Source of the DNA: Candidatus Planktophila limnetica
Lineage (GTDB): Bacteria; Actinomycetota; Actinomycetes; Nanopelagicales; Nanopelagicaceae
Reading direction: 5' to 3'
Assembly: GCF_002288365.1 (NCBI RefSeq)
Contig: NZ_CP016782.1
Location: 1,054,001 to 1,118,000, forward strand
DNA length: 64,000 bases
Shown here: positions 23,406 to 33,469 of the stretch, piece after piece
Layout: every line of letters starts with the position of its first letter
Position numbering within the stretch: position 1 is the first letter of the stretch
The notes under the pieces: model-generated
What the model was told of the DNA's origin: nothing
The model's database searches: none
The model's input: the letters and a program-made list of their open reading frames with translations, nothing else
Made by a program: the position numbers and the translations under genes

Positions 23406-24131
23406 TTAAACTCCACGCACCAATATGCAGCGGCATTCTTCGCAACGAACAACTTCATCTTCACTTAAATCTAACATTCGCTTAAGTTCGACTGCGTTTA
23501 TTGAAAGATTGCACCCGCCGCATTGGCCACCCTTGAGCGCTGCAGCACCTGATCCCCCGCCGCCACGTATTTTTTCGTATAACTCAAGTAGCGCTGTGTC
23601 TACAGATTTAGCAGTTTCGCTTCGCTCGTGTGCAATTTTCTCTAGGTCAGAGTTAATAACTGTGACCGCATTCTCTTTCTTAATCTCAAGGTCTGCGATT
23701 TGTGCTGCAAGTTCGGACTCTTCTTTTTCAAGTGTGGAAATGCGCTCTTTGAGAGATTCCATACGCATCATGATTTCGAGTTCTACTTCTTCGAGTTCGG
23801 CCCGGCGCTTATTAAGCGTTGCTACTTCGTGAGTTAAACCCTCTAAATCTTTAGGGGAACCGGTGCCAGAGTTAAGACGAGCTTCATCGCGGGTAATGCG
23901 AGAGACAACTTGTTCAACATCGCCTTCTGCACGGGATAGTTCGCGCTGCACATCACTTGCTTCTGTTTGGGCGCCAATGCGTAAATCGCGTGCATTATTT
24001 GCACGAATAGTAAGTGTATTTATCTCAGCAATTTCAGGAAGATTTGCTGCTTTATTTTTTAGAGTTGCAGTGGTGAAATCAAAATTTTGAATATCTAGAA
24101 TGTGGCGCTGATCGCTGGGGCTGGCTTTCAT
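23406..24131 (-). CDS. Zinc ribbon, coiled-coil protein (Rv2229c-like)
   Basis: About 241 aa. A long coiled coil (about 20-185) is followed by a Gly-rich turn (IRGGGGSGAAAL) and a four-cysteine zinc ribbon: GQCGGCNLSI and VRCEECRCIL. Bacterial relatives (CdsZ, CT398 type) act as adaptors, but the partner here is unknown. The frame extends to 24215 but that would overlap tRNA-Val. ATG 24131 has GGGAGG five bases upstream and is the start I use. Same neighbour (RNase HI fusion) as in mycobacteria. Confidence 0.88.
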   Translation of the reverse strand: MKASPSDQRHILDIQNFDFTTATLKNKAANLPEIAEINTLTIRANNARDLRIGAQTEASDVQRELSRAEGDVEQVVSRITRDEARLNSGTGSPKDLEGLTHEVATLNKRRAELEEVELEIMMRMESLKERISTLEKEESELAAQIADLEIKKENAVTVINSDLEKIAHERSETAKSVDTALLELYEKIRGGGGSGAAALKGGQCGGCNLSINAVELKRMLDLSEDEVVRCEECRCILVRGV

Positions 24132-24182
24132 AACGCCTCCCTGGCTTGGTAAGTGCAATATGTGTAATTGTTTTTCTTTCCC

Positions 24183-24257
24183 TGGTGGGCGCTGAGGGTT
24201 TCGAACCCCCGACATTCTCGGTGTAAACGAGACGCTCTACCACTGAGCTAAGCACCC
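24183..24257 (-). tRNA. tRNA-Val (anticodon TAC)
   Basis: 75 nt with encoded CCA. Acceptor GGGTGCT / AGCGCCC, D arm AGCTCAGTGGTAGAGC, anticodon stem TCTCG / CGAGA with loop TTTACAC (anticodon TAC), T arm CGGGG-GTTCGAAA-CCCTC. All arms pair well. Confidence 0.95.
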
Positions 24258-24296
24258 TTAAGTTCCACCGTTAAGTGGAAGCCTAAGTCTAACCTA

Positions 24297-24755
24297 TTAA
24301 AGAGATGCGATTGCACCCTTGTAATCAGCGACGTTACGCGCATCGCCTAGACCATTTACGACCTGCCAACGCAGGATTCCTTCTTTATCAATTACGAATG
24401 TGCCGCGAACTGAGCAACCGCGCGCTTCATCAAAAACACCGTATGCCTTTGCTGCGGCGCCGTGTGGCCAGAAGTCTGCAAGCACTGGGAATTTATAACC
24501 TTCTGCTTCTGCGAATGCACGTTGTGCATACATTGGATCGCAAGAAACTGCTAGCAATTGCACGTCATCATTTTGAAATGCTGCAAGGTCATCACGCAGT
24601 GCACAGAGCTCGCCTGTGCAAATTCCTGAGAATGCGAATGGATAGAAAAGAACTACTACGTTTTTCTTTCCCTTAAAAGATGAGAGTGAAACGTTTGTTC
24701 CGTGTTGATCCATCAAATTAAACTCTGGTGCCGCTTGGCCAATTGTTAGTGTCAT
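24297..24755 (-). CDS. AhpE-type peroxiredoxin
   Basis: A 152 aa thioredoxin-fold peroxidase. The peroxidatic Cys46 is in YPFAFSGICTGELC, which also gives Cys51 five residues later as a possible resolving cysteine. FPVLADFWPHGAAAKAYGVFDEARG and RGTFVIDKEGILRW are typical of the AhpE/BCP group. Removes hydroperoxides. It is 10 bp after the DUF3052 gene, the same order as in mycobacteria (Rv2239c-ahpE). Confidence 0.92.
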   Translation of the reverse strand: MTLTIGQAAPEFNLMDQHGTNVSLSSFKGKKNVVVLFYPFAFSGICTGELCALRDDLAAFQNDDVQLLAVSCDPMYAQRAFAEAEGYKFPVLADFWPHGAAAKAYGVFDEARGCSVRGTFVIDKEGILRWQVVNGLGDARNVADYKGAIASL

Positions 24756-24765
24756 GTGCGCAAAC

Positions 24766-25158
24766 TTATCGCTTGCCGGCCTTACGTGCCACTAGACGTG
24801 TGGCGGTCCAATCTTTTGAAATAGGGATCGTCGATGTTTGGCTTAAGCCAGCAGTCGGCGCCGCATCTTGGATCTCACTTGGTTCAACGTGATAGGGGCG
24901 ACCAAGTTTTGGTGTTAGTACCCAAATTGGTCCAGCTTCAGAGAGGTAGGTAAGTGCGTCAACTAATTCATCGACAAGATCGCCATCACCATCTCGCCAC
25001 CACAAAATAACTGCATCAACTACTTCGTGATTATCGCTTCCTAAAAATTCAGTACCGGTGATTGCTTTTATAGATGCACGGAGTTCGTCATCACACTCAT
25101 CGTCATAGCCAACCTCAAGTACAAGGTCGCCTTGGGCTACTCCCAGTCTGCTTGGCAC
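24766..25158 (-). CDS. DUF3052 family protein
   Basis: A 130 aa actinobacterial protein of unknown function. The sequence LGVAQGDLVLEVGYDDECDDELRASI and the segment VDAVILWWRDGDGDLVDELVDAL are the family pattern; no catalytic motif is visible. Start is GTG 25158. It is divergent from aceE and upstream of ahpE. The conserved neighbourhood with aceE and ahpE suggests a housekeeping or stress role. Confidence 0.88.
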   Translation of the reverse strand: MPSRLGVAQGDLVLEVGYDDECDDELRASIKAITGTEFLGSDNHEVVDAVILWWRDGDGDLVDELVDALTYLSEAGPIWVLTPKLGRPYHVEPSEIQDAAPTAGLSQTSTIPISKDWTATRLVARKAGKR

Positions 25159-25256
25159 GGGCTAAGTCCACACAATGATTGGCGCGAGCGCAAGTGTTTT
25201 CCTGCTATTCATTGCTTCAATTTCCACTAACTGCCCAGTACGTGGAGAATACGTCT

Positions 25257-27977
25257 ATGAGCGAAACATTTGAGGCGCCAGATCAGATCATCGAACAGCT
25301 AGTCGATGTGGACCCAAGTGAAACCGCTGAATGGCAAGCATCCTTTGATCAAGCCCTCAAACATGCAGGACCGGTACGCGCTCGTTACTTAATGCTCAAT
25401 TTATTAAAGCATGCACGCGAAAATGGCGTTCCACTCTCCGCACTTCGCACAACTGATTACATCAACTCTATTTCTCCATCACACGAACCAGAGTTTCCTG
25501 GAGATGAAGCACTCGAAAAACGCATTCGTCAATTTAATCGTTGGAACGCAGCGATGCTTGTGCATCGCGCACAACGTCCAGGCGTTGGTGTGGGCGGACA
25601 TATTTCAACATACGCATCTTCTGCGTCTTTATATGAAGTTGGCTTTAACCACTTCTTCCGTGGTCAAGATCATCCAGGTGGCGGAGATCAAATCTTCTTC
25701 CAGGGACACGCATCTCCCGGAATGTATGCACGTGCATTTCTTGAAGGACGCTTTAGCGAAGATCAGTTAGATGGATTCCGCCAAGAACTTTCACATCCTG
25801 CTGGTGGATTATCTTCATACCCACATCCACGTCTGATGCCAGATTTTTGGCAGTTCCCAACAGTGTCAATGGGTATTGGTCCAATCAATGCAATTTATCA
25901 AGCACGCTTTAATCGTTACTTACATAACCGCGGAATTAAAGACACATCAGATCAACGCGTCTGGGCATTTCTAGGCGATGGCGAAGTTGATGAAGTAGAT
26001 ACTCTGGGCGCAATTGGACTGGCAACACGTGAGAAGTTAGATAACCTCACATTCGTTGTTAACTGTAACTTGCAACGCCTTGATGGTCCTGTGCGCGGTA
26101 ATGGCAAAATCATTCAAGAACTCGAATCAGTATTTGGTGGCGCTGGCTGGAATGTTATAAAAGTTATTTGGGGACGCGGTTGGGACCCACTTCTTGCCCA
26201 AGATCGTGAAGGCGCTCTTGTTAACATCATGAACACAACTCTTGATGGTGATTACCAAACATTTAAGGCAGAAAATGGTGCCTTCATTCGCGAGCACTTC
26301 TTTGGTCGCGATCCTCGCACAGCTGCAATGGTTTCTAGTTGGAGCGATGATCAAATTTGGGGACTACAACGTGGTGGACATGATTACCGCAAGTTATTTG
26401 CCGCCTATACAGCAGCAGTTCAAGACAATGGTCGCCCAACTGTAATTCTGGCTAAAACAATTAAGGGTTGGACACTTGGTTCACACTTCGAAGGTCGTAA
26501 CTCAACGCATCAGATGAAGAAGATGACTAAGGAAGATATTTTGCAATTCCGCGATCGTCTGCAGATTCCACTGACAGATGACAAGTTAGATGCGTACTTA
26601 CCTTCTTATTACCGTCCGCCTGCAGATTCACCAGAGGCAAAATACTTAGCAGAGCGTCGCCAAGCACTCGGTGGATCTATTCCACGTCGCCGCAGCGTTT
26701 CAAAGCCATTGGCACAACCAGATGACTCTGCATATGAATCCGTAAAGCGCGGCTCTGGTCATCAGGAAATTGCAACAACAATGGCATTTGTTCGCATGCT
26801 CAAAGATCTAATCAAAGATCCAGGTCTTGGCTCTCGCCTTGTTCCAATTATTCCTGATGAAGCGCGCACATTTGGTTTGGATTCACTCTTCCCAACACTC
26901 AAGATTTATTCACCAAATGGTCAGAAGTACATGTCAGTTGACCGCGAACTCATGCTTTCCTATAAAGAATCAACTGAGGGAGTAATTCTTCACGAAGGTA
27001 TTAATGAAGCAGGCTCTGTTGCATCCTTTACAGCAGTAGGTTCTTCATATTCCACACACGATGAACCAATGATTCCTATTTATATCTTCTACTCAATGTT
27101 TGGTTTCCAGCGCACAGGAGATGCGTTCTGGGCAGCAGCTGATCAACTTGTCCGTGGATTTGTAGTGGGCGCAACGGCAGGACGTACAACGCTTAATGGA
27201 GAAGGCCTGCAACACGAAGATGGTCACTCGCATTTATTGGCTGCGACTAACCCAGCAGTAGTTGCATACGATCCAGCATTTGCCTTTGAACTTGGCCATA
27301 TTGTTAAAGATGGTTTGCGCCGTATGTATGGACCTAACTCTGAAAATATCTTCTACTACCTCACTGTTTATAACGAGCCTTATGTGCAACCTGCAGAGCC
27401 AGAAAATCTCGATGTTGATGGACTCTTGCGCGGTGTTTATCTATACGCACCAGCAACCATCAAGAGCAAGAAAAACGTTCAGTTGCTCGCATCAGGTGTG
27501 GGAGTTAATTGGGCGCTGAAAGCACAGAAGTTATTGGCAGAAGATTTCGATGTCGCAGCCTCTGTCTGGTCTGTTACTTCATGGAATGAGCTACGCAGAG
27601 ATGGTCTTGCAGTTGATCGTCACAACTTACTTAATCCACAAGATCAGCGAACTGCTTACATCACAAGCAAACTAGATGGTGCAAAGGGACCAGTCATTGC
27701 GGTCTCAGACTTTATGCGCGCTGTGCAGGATCAAATTGCTCCATGGGTTACCCAACCCTTTGCAGCACTTGGTACTGATGGCTTTGGTTTATCAGATACT
27801 CGTGGTGCGCTTCGTCGTCACTTCAAAGTCGATGCAGAATCAATCGTTATCTCAGCGCTTCAGCAACTAGCAGCCCAAGGTGATATCAAAGCTAAGCTCA
27901 TTGAAGAGGCGATCGATAAGTATCAGATCAATGATGTCCGCGCGGCGGATGCTGGCAACACTGAAGGTTCTGGCTGA
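25257..27977 (+). CDS. aceE: Pyruvate dehydrogenase E1, homodimeric
   Basis: About 906 aa. Decarboxylates pyruvate with thiamine diphosphate and passes the acetyl group to the E2 lipoyl subunit; links glycolysis to the TCA cycle. The ThDP motif starts at [15 protein letters not shown] and ends at [14 protein letters not shown]. Other conserved parts are [24 protein letters not shown] at the N-terminus and [21 protein letters not shown]. The frame extends to 25179, but ATG 25257 ([10 protein letters not shown]) with GGAG nine bases upstream gives the family N-terminus. E2 and E3 genes are not in this window. Confidence 0.96.
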   Translation: MSETFEAPDQIIEQLVDVDPSETAEWQASFDQALKHAGPVRARYLMLNLLKHARENGVPLSALRTTDYINSISPSHEPEFPGDEALEKRIRQFNRWNAAMLVHRAQRPGVGVGGHISTYASSASLYEVGFNHFFRGQDHPGGGDQIFFQGHASPGMYARAFLEGRFSEDQLDGFRQELSHPAGGLSSYPHPRLMPDFWQFPTVSMGIGPINAIYQARFNRYLHNRGIKDTSDQRVWAFLGDGEVDEVDTLGAIGLATREKLDNLTFVVNCNLQRLDGPVRGNGKIIQELESVFGGAGWNVIKVIWGRGWDPLLAQDREGALVNIMNTTLDGDYQTFKAENGAFIREHFFGRDPRTAAMVSSWSDDQIWGLQRGGHDYRKLFAAYTAAVQDNGRPTVILAKTIKGWTLGSHFEGRNSTHQMKKMTKEDILQFRDRLQIPLTDDKLDAYLPSYYRPPADSPEAKYLAERRQALGGSIPRRRSVSKPLAQPDDSAYESVKRGSGHQEIATTMAFVRMLKDLIKDPGLGSRLVPIIPDEARTFGLDSLFPTLKIYSPNGQKYMSVDRELMLSYKESTEGVILHEGINEAGSVASFTAVGSSYSTHDEPMIPIYIFYSMFGFQRTGDAFWAAADQLVRGFVVGATAGRTTLNGEGLQHEDGHSHLLAATNPAVVAYDPAFAFELGHIVKDGLRRMYGPNSENIFYYLTVYNEPYVQPAEPENLDVDGLLRGVYLYAPATIKSKKNVQLLASGVGVNWALKAQKLLAEDFDVAASVWSVTSWNELRRDGLAVDRHNLLNPQDQRTAYITSKLDGAKGPVIAVSDFMRAVQDQIAPWVTQPFAALGTDGFGLSDTRGALRRHFKVDAESIVISALQQLAAQGDIKAKLIEEAIDKYQINDVRAADAGNTEGSG

Positions 27978-27980
27978 TTC

Positions 27981-28841
27981 CTAAAATAGCGCGTTAGCTA
28001 AATCGCTGCGCGCTTTAATTAATCGTGGATCACTTGGATCTACTAATGCAAAGAGTGCAAGAAGATGATCTTTTGCCTTCTTTTTTTCATCAGCCGAACA
28101 ATTTCTTACACAGTGCAATAAGCGATCAAAGGCCGGCTGAACATCTGCGCTCATCACTTCGATATCCGCGCACGCCATGGCAGCAAGCACATTAAGTGGA
28201 TCAGCCTGCGCCGCAGCTTTTGTTGTTTCCAGATTTAATCCATCTGTTCGGATAAATATCTCTGTTTGAGCCAAACCTAATTTTGCGAATGCATCATTTG
28301 GCTTTCGAGCAAGTAATTTCTTATACGCAGCCTCTGCGGATTTAAAATCTCCGGTTTCAAGTGCCTTCAGTGCTTCTTCCTCTTCAGGTTCGATTACTTC
28401 AGCAGGTGGAGCACCGACTCCTTGCTGGGCAGATAATTCCAAGACCTTGTTAATAACAAGTGCGATTTGTTCTTTTGCATAGGGTTGTTCAAAGAGTGGA
28501 ACTAATTGTCCTGCAACAAAAGCCACGGCATAGGGAACTTTTTTTGTTTGAAGCGCCGATGCCACCTCAGGTTGCTCATCGATATTTACATTGCCAAGTC
28601 GCCATGCGCCATTGCTCTCTGATTCGAGTTCACCAAGGATTTCAAGTGTTGCCATTGATTCAGGACTGCGCGGTGACCAACATAGAACTATCGCTGGCTT
28701 TGTTGATGAATACTCCAGGAAATCAGGAGTTAGATTTGTTGGCGTGATCGAAATACCAGCAACTGTTGCGGATGCTTGTGGTGCTGGTTTTCCAAGGGAT
28801 GAAAGGTCAACCGCGCGGCCAAAATTAGGTGGAAGCGTCAT
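27981..28841 (-). CDS. Thioredoxin-fold/TPR protein without CxxC (CnoX/YbbN-like)
   Basis: A 286 aa protein with an N-terminal thioredoxin fold (about 25-135) and a C-terminal TPR-like helical region (about 145-286; SAEAAYKKLLARKPNDAFAKLGLAQ). The active-site WCxxC is replaced by CWSPRSPES: one cysteine before the Trp and none in the CxxC positions, so it cannot act as a dithiol reductase. This is the architecture of CnoX/YbbN chaperone-like proteins. It overlaps the DUF4032 gene by 4 bp. Confidence 0.85.
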   Translation of the reverse strand: MTLPPNFGRAVDLSSLGKPAPQASATVAGISITPTNLTPDFLEYSSTKPAIVLCWSPRSPESMATLEILGELESESNGAWRLGNVNIDEQPEVASALQTKKVPYAVAFVAGQLVPLFEQPYAKEQIALVINKVLELSAQQGVGAPPAEVIEPEEEEALKALETGDFKSAEAAYKKLLARKPNDAFAKLGLAQTEIFIRTDGLNLETTKAAAQADPLNVLAAMACADIEVMSADVQPAFDRLLHCVRNCSADEKKKAKDHLLALFALVDPSDPRLIKARSDLANALF

Positions 28842-30058
28842 AAGGAGATCCTGCCAGAGTCACTTCTAAAAGGAAGAATTTCAGAAATATAGGATTTAGT
28901 TGCATTATCTAATCCCACATCTCCACCAGCTTTTTCACTTAAGTTCCAGCGATGTTCCAATATTTCGTGAAACATCTGAGCGGGTTCTACTCGTCCCACT
29001 AACTCTTGTGGCACGTGTGCAAGTGTTGGTCTAAAAACTTCATTGAGCCATTTGAGTGCACTCTGATTAACAGGGGGGCGTGGTTCCTCTATTCGAGATC
29101 TATATCTATCAAAGGATGCGAGCAATCGCTTTGCTTGCAATTCTTCTGTTTCAAGCCCGGTGAGTTCTAACAAACGTGCTTGGTGATATCCAGCTGCAAC
29201 AAGTTTAGGTTGGAAAATAAGAGTTTTGTTTTCACCATCGAGTGAAACCGATACTTCTTCCACGGTGAAACCTAAATCGTGAAGTACGCGCATTGCTCGT
29301 TCGACTGCGTGACGATCACTTGGGTCTAGTTTTTGTGGCTCTTTGAGTGCGGCCCATAAACGGCGATAGCGTTTAATGACTGTTTCACTTGCACGAATGG
29401 GATCAATGTCTGGATCGAGAACCCCAGAGAGTGCAAGGTCTTCTAATTCTGCTGCCACATTAAAGTGGGCTATTTCTAAATCATGTTCGCGTTGTCCATC
29501 ACTGAGAGTCTTTTGAAACTCACTTGTTTCTGCATCGACAAGGTAGGCAGCAAAACCTTCAGCATCTCGTCTAAAGAGCGTATTTGAAAGTGAACAATCT
29601 CCCCACCAAAATCCGAGCAAATGCAAACGCACTAATAAAAGCGCTAGCGCATTGGCCATTGTTGTTATGTCGTGGGCGGATACATTTCCAGAGAGCAAAA
29701 TGCGATAAGGCAATGAATACGGCAAAAATCGTGTGGCAAGTGCGCACGGCAACTCTTCGCCAGTGCTATCGGTGCGACCTTCAACAACTGCAATTGGATC
29801 AACACTTGGTGCACCTAATTGTTTGAGTTGCCGCAATATTTTGTATTCACGATTAGCAAACTCTGCGACGGTTTCTTTGATTGCATACACTTCTGCATCG
29901 GGATCTTCACTCGCCCGAACTAAGCGAACGATGTGGCGTGAGATGCCGCGCTTTTCAGCCAGTAATGGATCTTCAGGCCAATTCTCCAAAGGGCTCTGCC
30001 ATGGCAAACCTGTAACAGCGGCGATTTCTTCACCGAGCCCAGTTATTCGAAGTGCCAT
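28838..30058 (-). CDS. DUF4032 protein with kinase-like N-terminal half
   Basis: A 406 aa protein. The N-terminal half looks like a lipopolysaccharide-kinase type fold: an ATP-site lysine candidate in VYAIKET with the following glutamate in FANREYKIL, and a catalytic-loop-like GFWWGDCSLSNTLF followed by AYLVDAETSEF, similar to HxDxxxxN and D-E motifs of atypical kinases. The C-terminal half is DUF4032. Substrate unknown. Start ATG 30058 has GAGAAT at -12 to -7, keeping the A and T of the leaderless box but not the first T. Confidence 0.8.
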   Translation of the reverse strand: MALRITGLGEEIAAVTGLPWQSPLENWPEDPLLAEKRGISRHIVRLVRASEDPDAEVYAIKETVAEFANREYKILRQLKQLGAPSVDPIAVVEGRTDSTGEELPCALATRFLPYSLPYRILLSGNVSAHDITTMANALALLLVRLHLLGFWWGDCSLSNTLFRRDAEGFAAYLVDAETSEFQKTLSDGQREHDLEIAHFNVAAELEDLALSGVLDPDIDPIRASETVIKRYRRLWAALKEPQKLDPSDRHAVERAMRVLHDLGFTVEEVSVSLDGENKTLIFQPKLVAAGYHQARLLELTGLETEELQAKRLLASFDRYRSRIEEPRPPVNQSALKWLNEVFRPTLAHVPQELVGRVEPAQMFHEILEHRWNLSEKAGGDVGLDNATKSYISEILPFRSDSGRISL

Positions 30059-30102
30059 GTTCGTATTCTCTCACAGTACGCACTATCGGCTTACGGGTGC
30101 TT

Positions 30103-30108
30103 TAGAAT
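30103..30108 (+). promoter_or_regulatory. Leaderless-type -10 box TAGAAT (AI-2E transporter)
   Basis: TAGAAT at -12 to -7 relative to ATG 30115. Confidence 0.6.
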
Positions 30109-30114
30109 GTACTT

Positions 30115-31233
30115 ATGGCACTGACAAAACGCATTTTAAAACCACGTACAAAAAAAGAAGTTGTAAAACCGAATTACGGTCAAATGGGTGCTCCAATTAA
30201 TCGCACACAACCATTTTATTTCGGCTTTGTTGCAGCTCTCGGTGCACTCTGTGCAATTGTCTTACTTCGTGCCCTCGGCAGCGTCAGCCAAGTTTTCGTT
30301 CTTATTCTTATTGCACTTTTCTTAGCAACTGGACTAAACCCAGCAGTTGAAGCTGTGAGATCTCGTGGAGTCTCCCGAGTAAGCGCTGTGGCAATTATTT
30401 TTGTTGGCGTCATTGCATTTGTCATCTTTTTTGCATGGGTTGTTGTCCCACCTGTTGTTTCACAGGGATCTCAGCTCATTAATAACTTGCCTGCGCTCCT
30501 GCAAGATCTCAAAGCCAATGCCACTATTAATCGATTAAATGATCAATTTGGGTTGATAGATACCATGCAGGAAAAACTCAAAGAATTTACATCAAATGGC
30601 ACACTGTTGGTCTCAACATTTGGCGGAGTAATAGGTGTTGGTAAATCTGTTATTTCAGGTACTTTCTCAGCCCTGACAATTCTTGTTCTCACTCTCTATT
30701 TCATTACATCGCTTCCACAAATGATTAACCTCGGTGTTCGCCTAGCCCCTGCGAGCCGCCGTGATCGAGTTGAAAAACTAACTAATGCCATCATTGCCCG
30801 CGTTGGTTCATTCGTCGGTGCACAAATAGTTATTGCATTTATGGGTGCCACTTTTGTTCTCATACTTGGCGCCCTCATCGGACTTCCTTCTCCTATCGCA
30901 ATCGCAATGGTTGTTCTTGTCTGTGCGCTGGTTCCTTTGATTGGTCACTTCTTGGGCTGCGGTGTTGTCACAATTGTTGCGCTCACCGTTTCAATCCCCG
31001 TGGGCATCATTGCATTCGTGGCTTACATTGTTTACGTACAAATTGAAAATTATGTTGTTACTCCACGAATCATGAAGCGAACACTGAAAGTTCCTGGCGC
31101 AGTAACAATCGTTGCAGCCCTGATTGGCTCATCACTTCTCGGATTAATCGGTGGTTTACTGGCAGTTCCTGTTGCAGCATCAATTATTTTGATACTTGAT
31201 GAAGTTGTTTATCCGCGGGCTGATAACTCTTAA
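30115..31233 (+). CDS. AI-2E family transporter (PerM-like)
   Basis: A 372 aa membrane protein with about eight transmembrane segments. The family pattern is present: two helices (about 35-70), a helix after SRGVSRVSAVAIIFV, a long extracytoplasmic helical loop (105-155), then FFITSLPQ-like LTLYFITSLPQM, and a C-terminal cluster with IGLPSPIAIAMVVLVCALVPLIGHFLG and IENYVVTPRIMKRTLKVPG. Members export AI-2, act as Na/H antiporters, or have unknown roles; substrate cannot be assigned. Its 3' end overlaps the convergent hydrolase by 4 bp. Confidence 0.9.
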   Translation: MALTKRILKPRTKKEVVKPNYGQMGAPINRTQPFYFGFVAALGALCAIVLLRALGSVSQVFVLILIALFLATGLNPAVEAVRSRGVSRVSAVAIIFVGVIAFVIFFAWVVVPPVVSQGSQLINNLPALLQDLKANATINRLNDQFGLIDTMQEKLKEFTSNGTLLVSTFGGVIGVGKSVISGTFSALTILVLTLYFITSLPQMINLGVRLAPASRRDRVEKLTNAIIARVGSFVGAQIVIAFMGATFVLILGALIGLPSPIAIAMVVLVCALVPLIGHFLGCGVVTIVALTVSIPVGIIAFVAYIVYVQIENYVVTPRIMKRTLKVPGAVTIVAALIGSSLLGLIGGLLAVPVAASIILILDEVVYPRADNS

Positions 31234-31940
31234 TACTCTTGCGGCAAAGGCAAGTGATCAGGTGCAATTACTTGAGTAATTTCGCTGAGCACTCTATAAA
31301 CAGCAGGTTCTCCCACCCATAGATGTTTTGCATCTTCTACGGCAATAATTGAAATTTGTTTTAGCGGTGCAAATCTTTGCCTGGCCGCATCCGGGTTTAA
31401 GTACTCATCATGTTCTGGAACAAGGGCAATAACTGGGCGCCCATCTGTACTCCACCAATTTAAATCTTCATCAGTTGAAAAACGAAGTGGTGGACTTAAG
31501 AGTATTAAGCCTTGGATTCTCTTATCTCTTGCAAATTTAAGTGCGAGATCAGTTCCAAATGACCAACCAACAACCCATAGATTTTCTAATTTCAATTCAT
31601 CGAAACAGTAATTAATCATCGCTTCAACATCAAAGCGCTCTGATATGGCGTTATCAAAGTGTCCTGAACTAGTTCCTGCTTCACTTGTTGTGCCACGAGT
31701 ATTAAAGCGAATGACATTGATTCCACCCATTGCTGGCAATCTATTTGCAGCTTTTTTGAACACATGACTATCCATCATGCCCCCGGCGGTTGGAAGCGGG
31801 TGAAGCGCCAGAATTGAACCTGTTGATTTTTCGATTGGTCTAGCGATTTCACCAACGAGATCGATGCCATCTTCTGTTCTGACATTAAATGAGGTACGCA
31901 CACCGGGCAAAACAGTGCTCGGGCGTATTAGTTCGGACAT
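31230..31940 (-). CDS. Alpha/beta hydrolase
   Basis: About 236 aa. The nucleophile elbow is GWSFG (Ser in VVGWSFGTDLAL), the acid is probably in VPEHDEYLNP and the histidine in EDAKHLWVGEP. The N-terminal oxyanion region reads LALHPLPTAGGMMDSHVFKKAA, similar to the COG2945-type hydrolases. Substrate unknown. Two starts are possible: ATG 31949 and ATG 31940. The second has TAAGAT at -13 to -8, so I use it. Divergent from the aldehyde dehydrogenase gene. Confidence 0.85.
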   Translation of the reverse strand: MSELIRPSTVLPGVRTSFNVRTEDGIDLVGEIARPIEKSTGSILALHPLPTAGGMMDSHVFKKAANRLPAMGGINVIRFNTRGTTSEAGTSSGHFDNAISERFDVEAMINYCFDELKLENLWVVGWSFGTDLALKFARDKRIQGLILLSPPLRFSTDEDLNWWSTDGRPVIALVPEHDEYLNPDAARQRFAPLKQISIIAVEDAKHLWVGEPAVYRVLSEITQVIAPDHLPLPQEY

Positions 31941-31947
31941 GTCAGCC

Positions 31948-31953
31948 ATCTTA
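31948..31953 (-). promoter_or_regulatory. Candidate -10 box TAAGAT (alpha/beta hydrolase)
   Basis: TAAGAT at -13 to -8 relative to ATG 31940, one base off the exact leaderless spacing. Confidence 0.4.
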
Positions 31954-31978
31954 TCTAGTAACGAGATTACCCAGCGAC

Positions 31979-31984
31979 TATTCT
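31979..31984 (+). promoter_or_regulatory. Leaderless-type -10 box TATTCT (aldehyde dehydrogenase)
   Basis: TATTCT at -12 to -7 relative to ATG 31991. It supports this start over an upstream extension of the frame to 31889. Confidence 0.55.
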
Positions 31985-31990
31985 TTGCAG

Positions 31991-33469
31991 ATGCCTACAC
32001 GCGCTAAGACCTTTGATTCACATTACCCAGTAACTGGCGATGCCATTGGAACTTTTCCAATCCATACCGATGCAGATGTTCGAGTCGCAGTTGCTCAAGC
32101 TCGCATCGCATCAGATAAGTGGGTTGCACTAGGTTTTCGTGGACGTAAGAAAGTTTTATTAGCGTGGAGCAAATTGTTAATGGAACGCATTGAAGAGTGC
32201 ACCGCACTTATTTCAATGGAGACAGGAAAGCCTGTAAGCGATGCAAAACTTGAAGCATCCCTTGCTGCAGGTCACCTTGCGTGGGCCGCACGTCATGCAC
32301 AAGAAGTAATGCGCACATCTCATAGATCACCTGGTGCGGTAATGGCAAATATGTCAGCAACTGTTGAACGCTCTCCCGTAGGTGTAGTCGGTGTCATTGG
32401 TCCATGGAACTATCCAATTTTTACTCCAATGGGTTCTATTGCATACGCACTCGCTGCTGGGAACACCGTTGTATTTAAACCAAGTGAATTTACGCCAGGC
32501 GTTGGTGTGTGGCTGGCTCGCACGTTTGCAGAAGTTGCACCATTTTCAAATATTTTCCTCTGCGTTACCGGCCTTGGCGATACTGGCCGTGCACTCTGCG
32601 AAGCGCACGTAGATAAATTAGCGTTTACTGGATCTACCAAAACTGCCATGGTTGTGGCTGCAACGTGTGCAAAGACAATGACTCCTGTTGTCCTTGAATG
32701 CGGAGGAAAAGATCCTGTCATCGTCGCACACGACGCTGATATCAAACGCGCTGCTGAAAACTCAATCTGGTCATCGATGTCTAATGGTGGACAGACTTGT
32801 ATCGGCGCTGAACGTATTTATGTCGTTGAAAGCGTTGCAGATGAGTTCATTGCAGCCATGTTGGATGCAGTAAAAAACATTAAGCCTGGCGAACCTGGGG
32901 TTGGAAACTACGGTCCAGCCACAATGCCAAAACAATTAGAAATTATTCAATCCCATATTAAAGATGCGCTAAAAAGTGGCGGTCGTGCAATCTACGGTGG
33001 TGCAAAATCAGTTAAAGATCCATACGTTGAACCTGTTATTTTGGTTGATGTGCCTGAAGATTCAATGGCCATGCAGGATGAAACTTTCGGTCCAACAATA
33101 ATTATTAACCGCGTAAAGAATGTGGATGAAGCAATAATTCTTTCAAATGCTTCCAGGTATGGCCTGGGTGCATCAGTCTGGTCAAAGCGCCAAGGTAAGA
33201 AAATTGCTGCCCAACTGCACTGTGGAATGGTTGCTATTAACTCCACAATTTCATTTGCTGCGGTGGCATCTGTTCCATTTGGTGGCGTGAAAGATAGCGG
33301 TTATGGACGAATCCACGGTCCTGAAGGAATTCTAGAATTTACTTATGCCAGAACAATTGTGCGGGCTCGTTTTCAATTACCAATTACCTTTACTAGTTTT
33401 AAGCGCACTGCCGGAAATGACAAGTTAATTATCAAATTAACTAGGTTGTTAAATGGTCGTTTCGGTTAA
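31991..33469 (+). CDS. NAD(P)-dependent aldehyde dehydrogenase, GabD2-like
   Basis: A 492 aa aldehyde dehydrogenase. VIGPWNYPIFTPMGSIAYALAAGNTVVFKPSE is the cofactor-binding region, ECGGKDPVIV carries the general base Glu, and GGQTCIGAERIYV the catalytic Cys. FGGVKDSGYGRIHG is near the C-terminus. It is closest in my memory to actinobacterial succinate-semialdehyde dehydrogenase GabD2, but a broad aldehyde substrate is possible. Start ATG 31991 is chosen from the TATTCT box and from the family N-terminus. Its stop abuts the convergent zinc-binding protein gene. Confidence 0.88.
   Translation: MPTRAKTFDSHYPVTGDAIGTFPIHTDADVRVAVAQARIASDKWVALGFRGRKKVLLAWSKLLMERIEECTALISMETGKPVSDAKLEASLAAGHLAWAARHAQEVMRTSHRSPGAVMANMSATVERSPVGVVGVIGPWNYPIFTPMGSIAYALAAGNTVVFKPSEFTPGVGVWLARTFAEVAPFSNIFLCVTGLGDTGRALCEAHVDKLAFTGSTKTAMVVAATCAKTMTPVVLECGGKDPVIVAHDADIKRAAENSIWSSMSNGGQTCIGAERIYVVESVADEFIAAMLDAVKNIKPGEPGVGNYGPATMPKQLEIIQSHIKDALKSGGRAIYGGAKSVKDPYVEPVILVDVPEDSMAMQDETFGPTIIINRVKNVDEAIILSNASRYGLGASVWSKRQGKKIAAQLHCGMVAINSTISFAAVASVPFGGVKDSGYGRIHGPEGILEFTYARTIVRARFQLPITFTSFKRTAGNDKLIIKLTRLLNGRFG

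Noticed and set aside
24132-24215. N-terminal extension of the zinc ribbon protein
   Set aside because: It would read through the 3' part of tRNA-Val, while ATG 24131 has a strong ribosome binding site.
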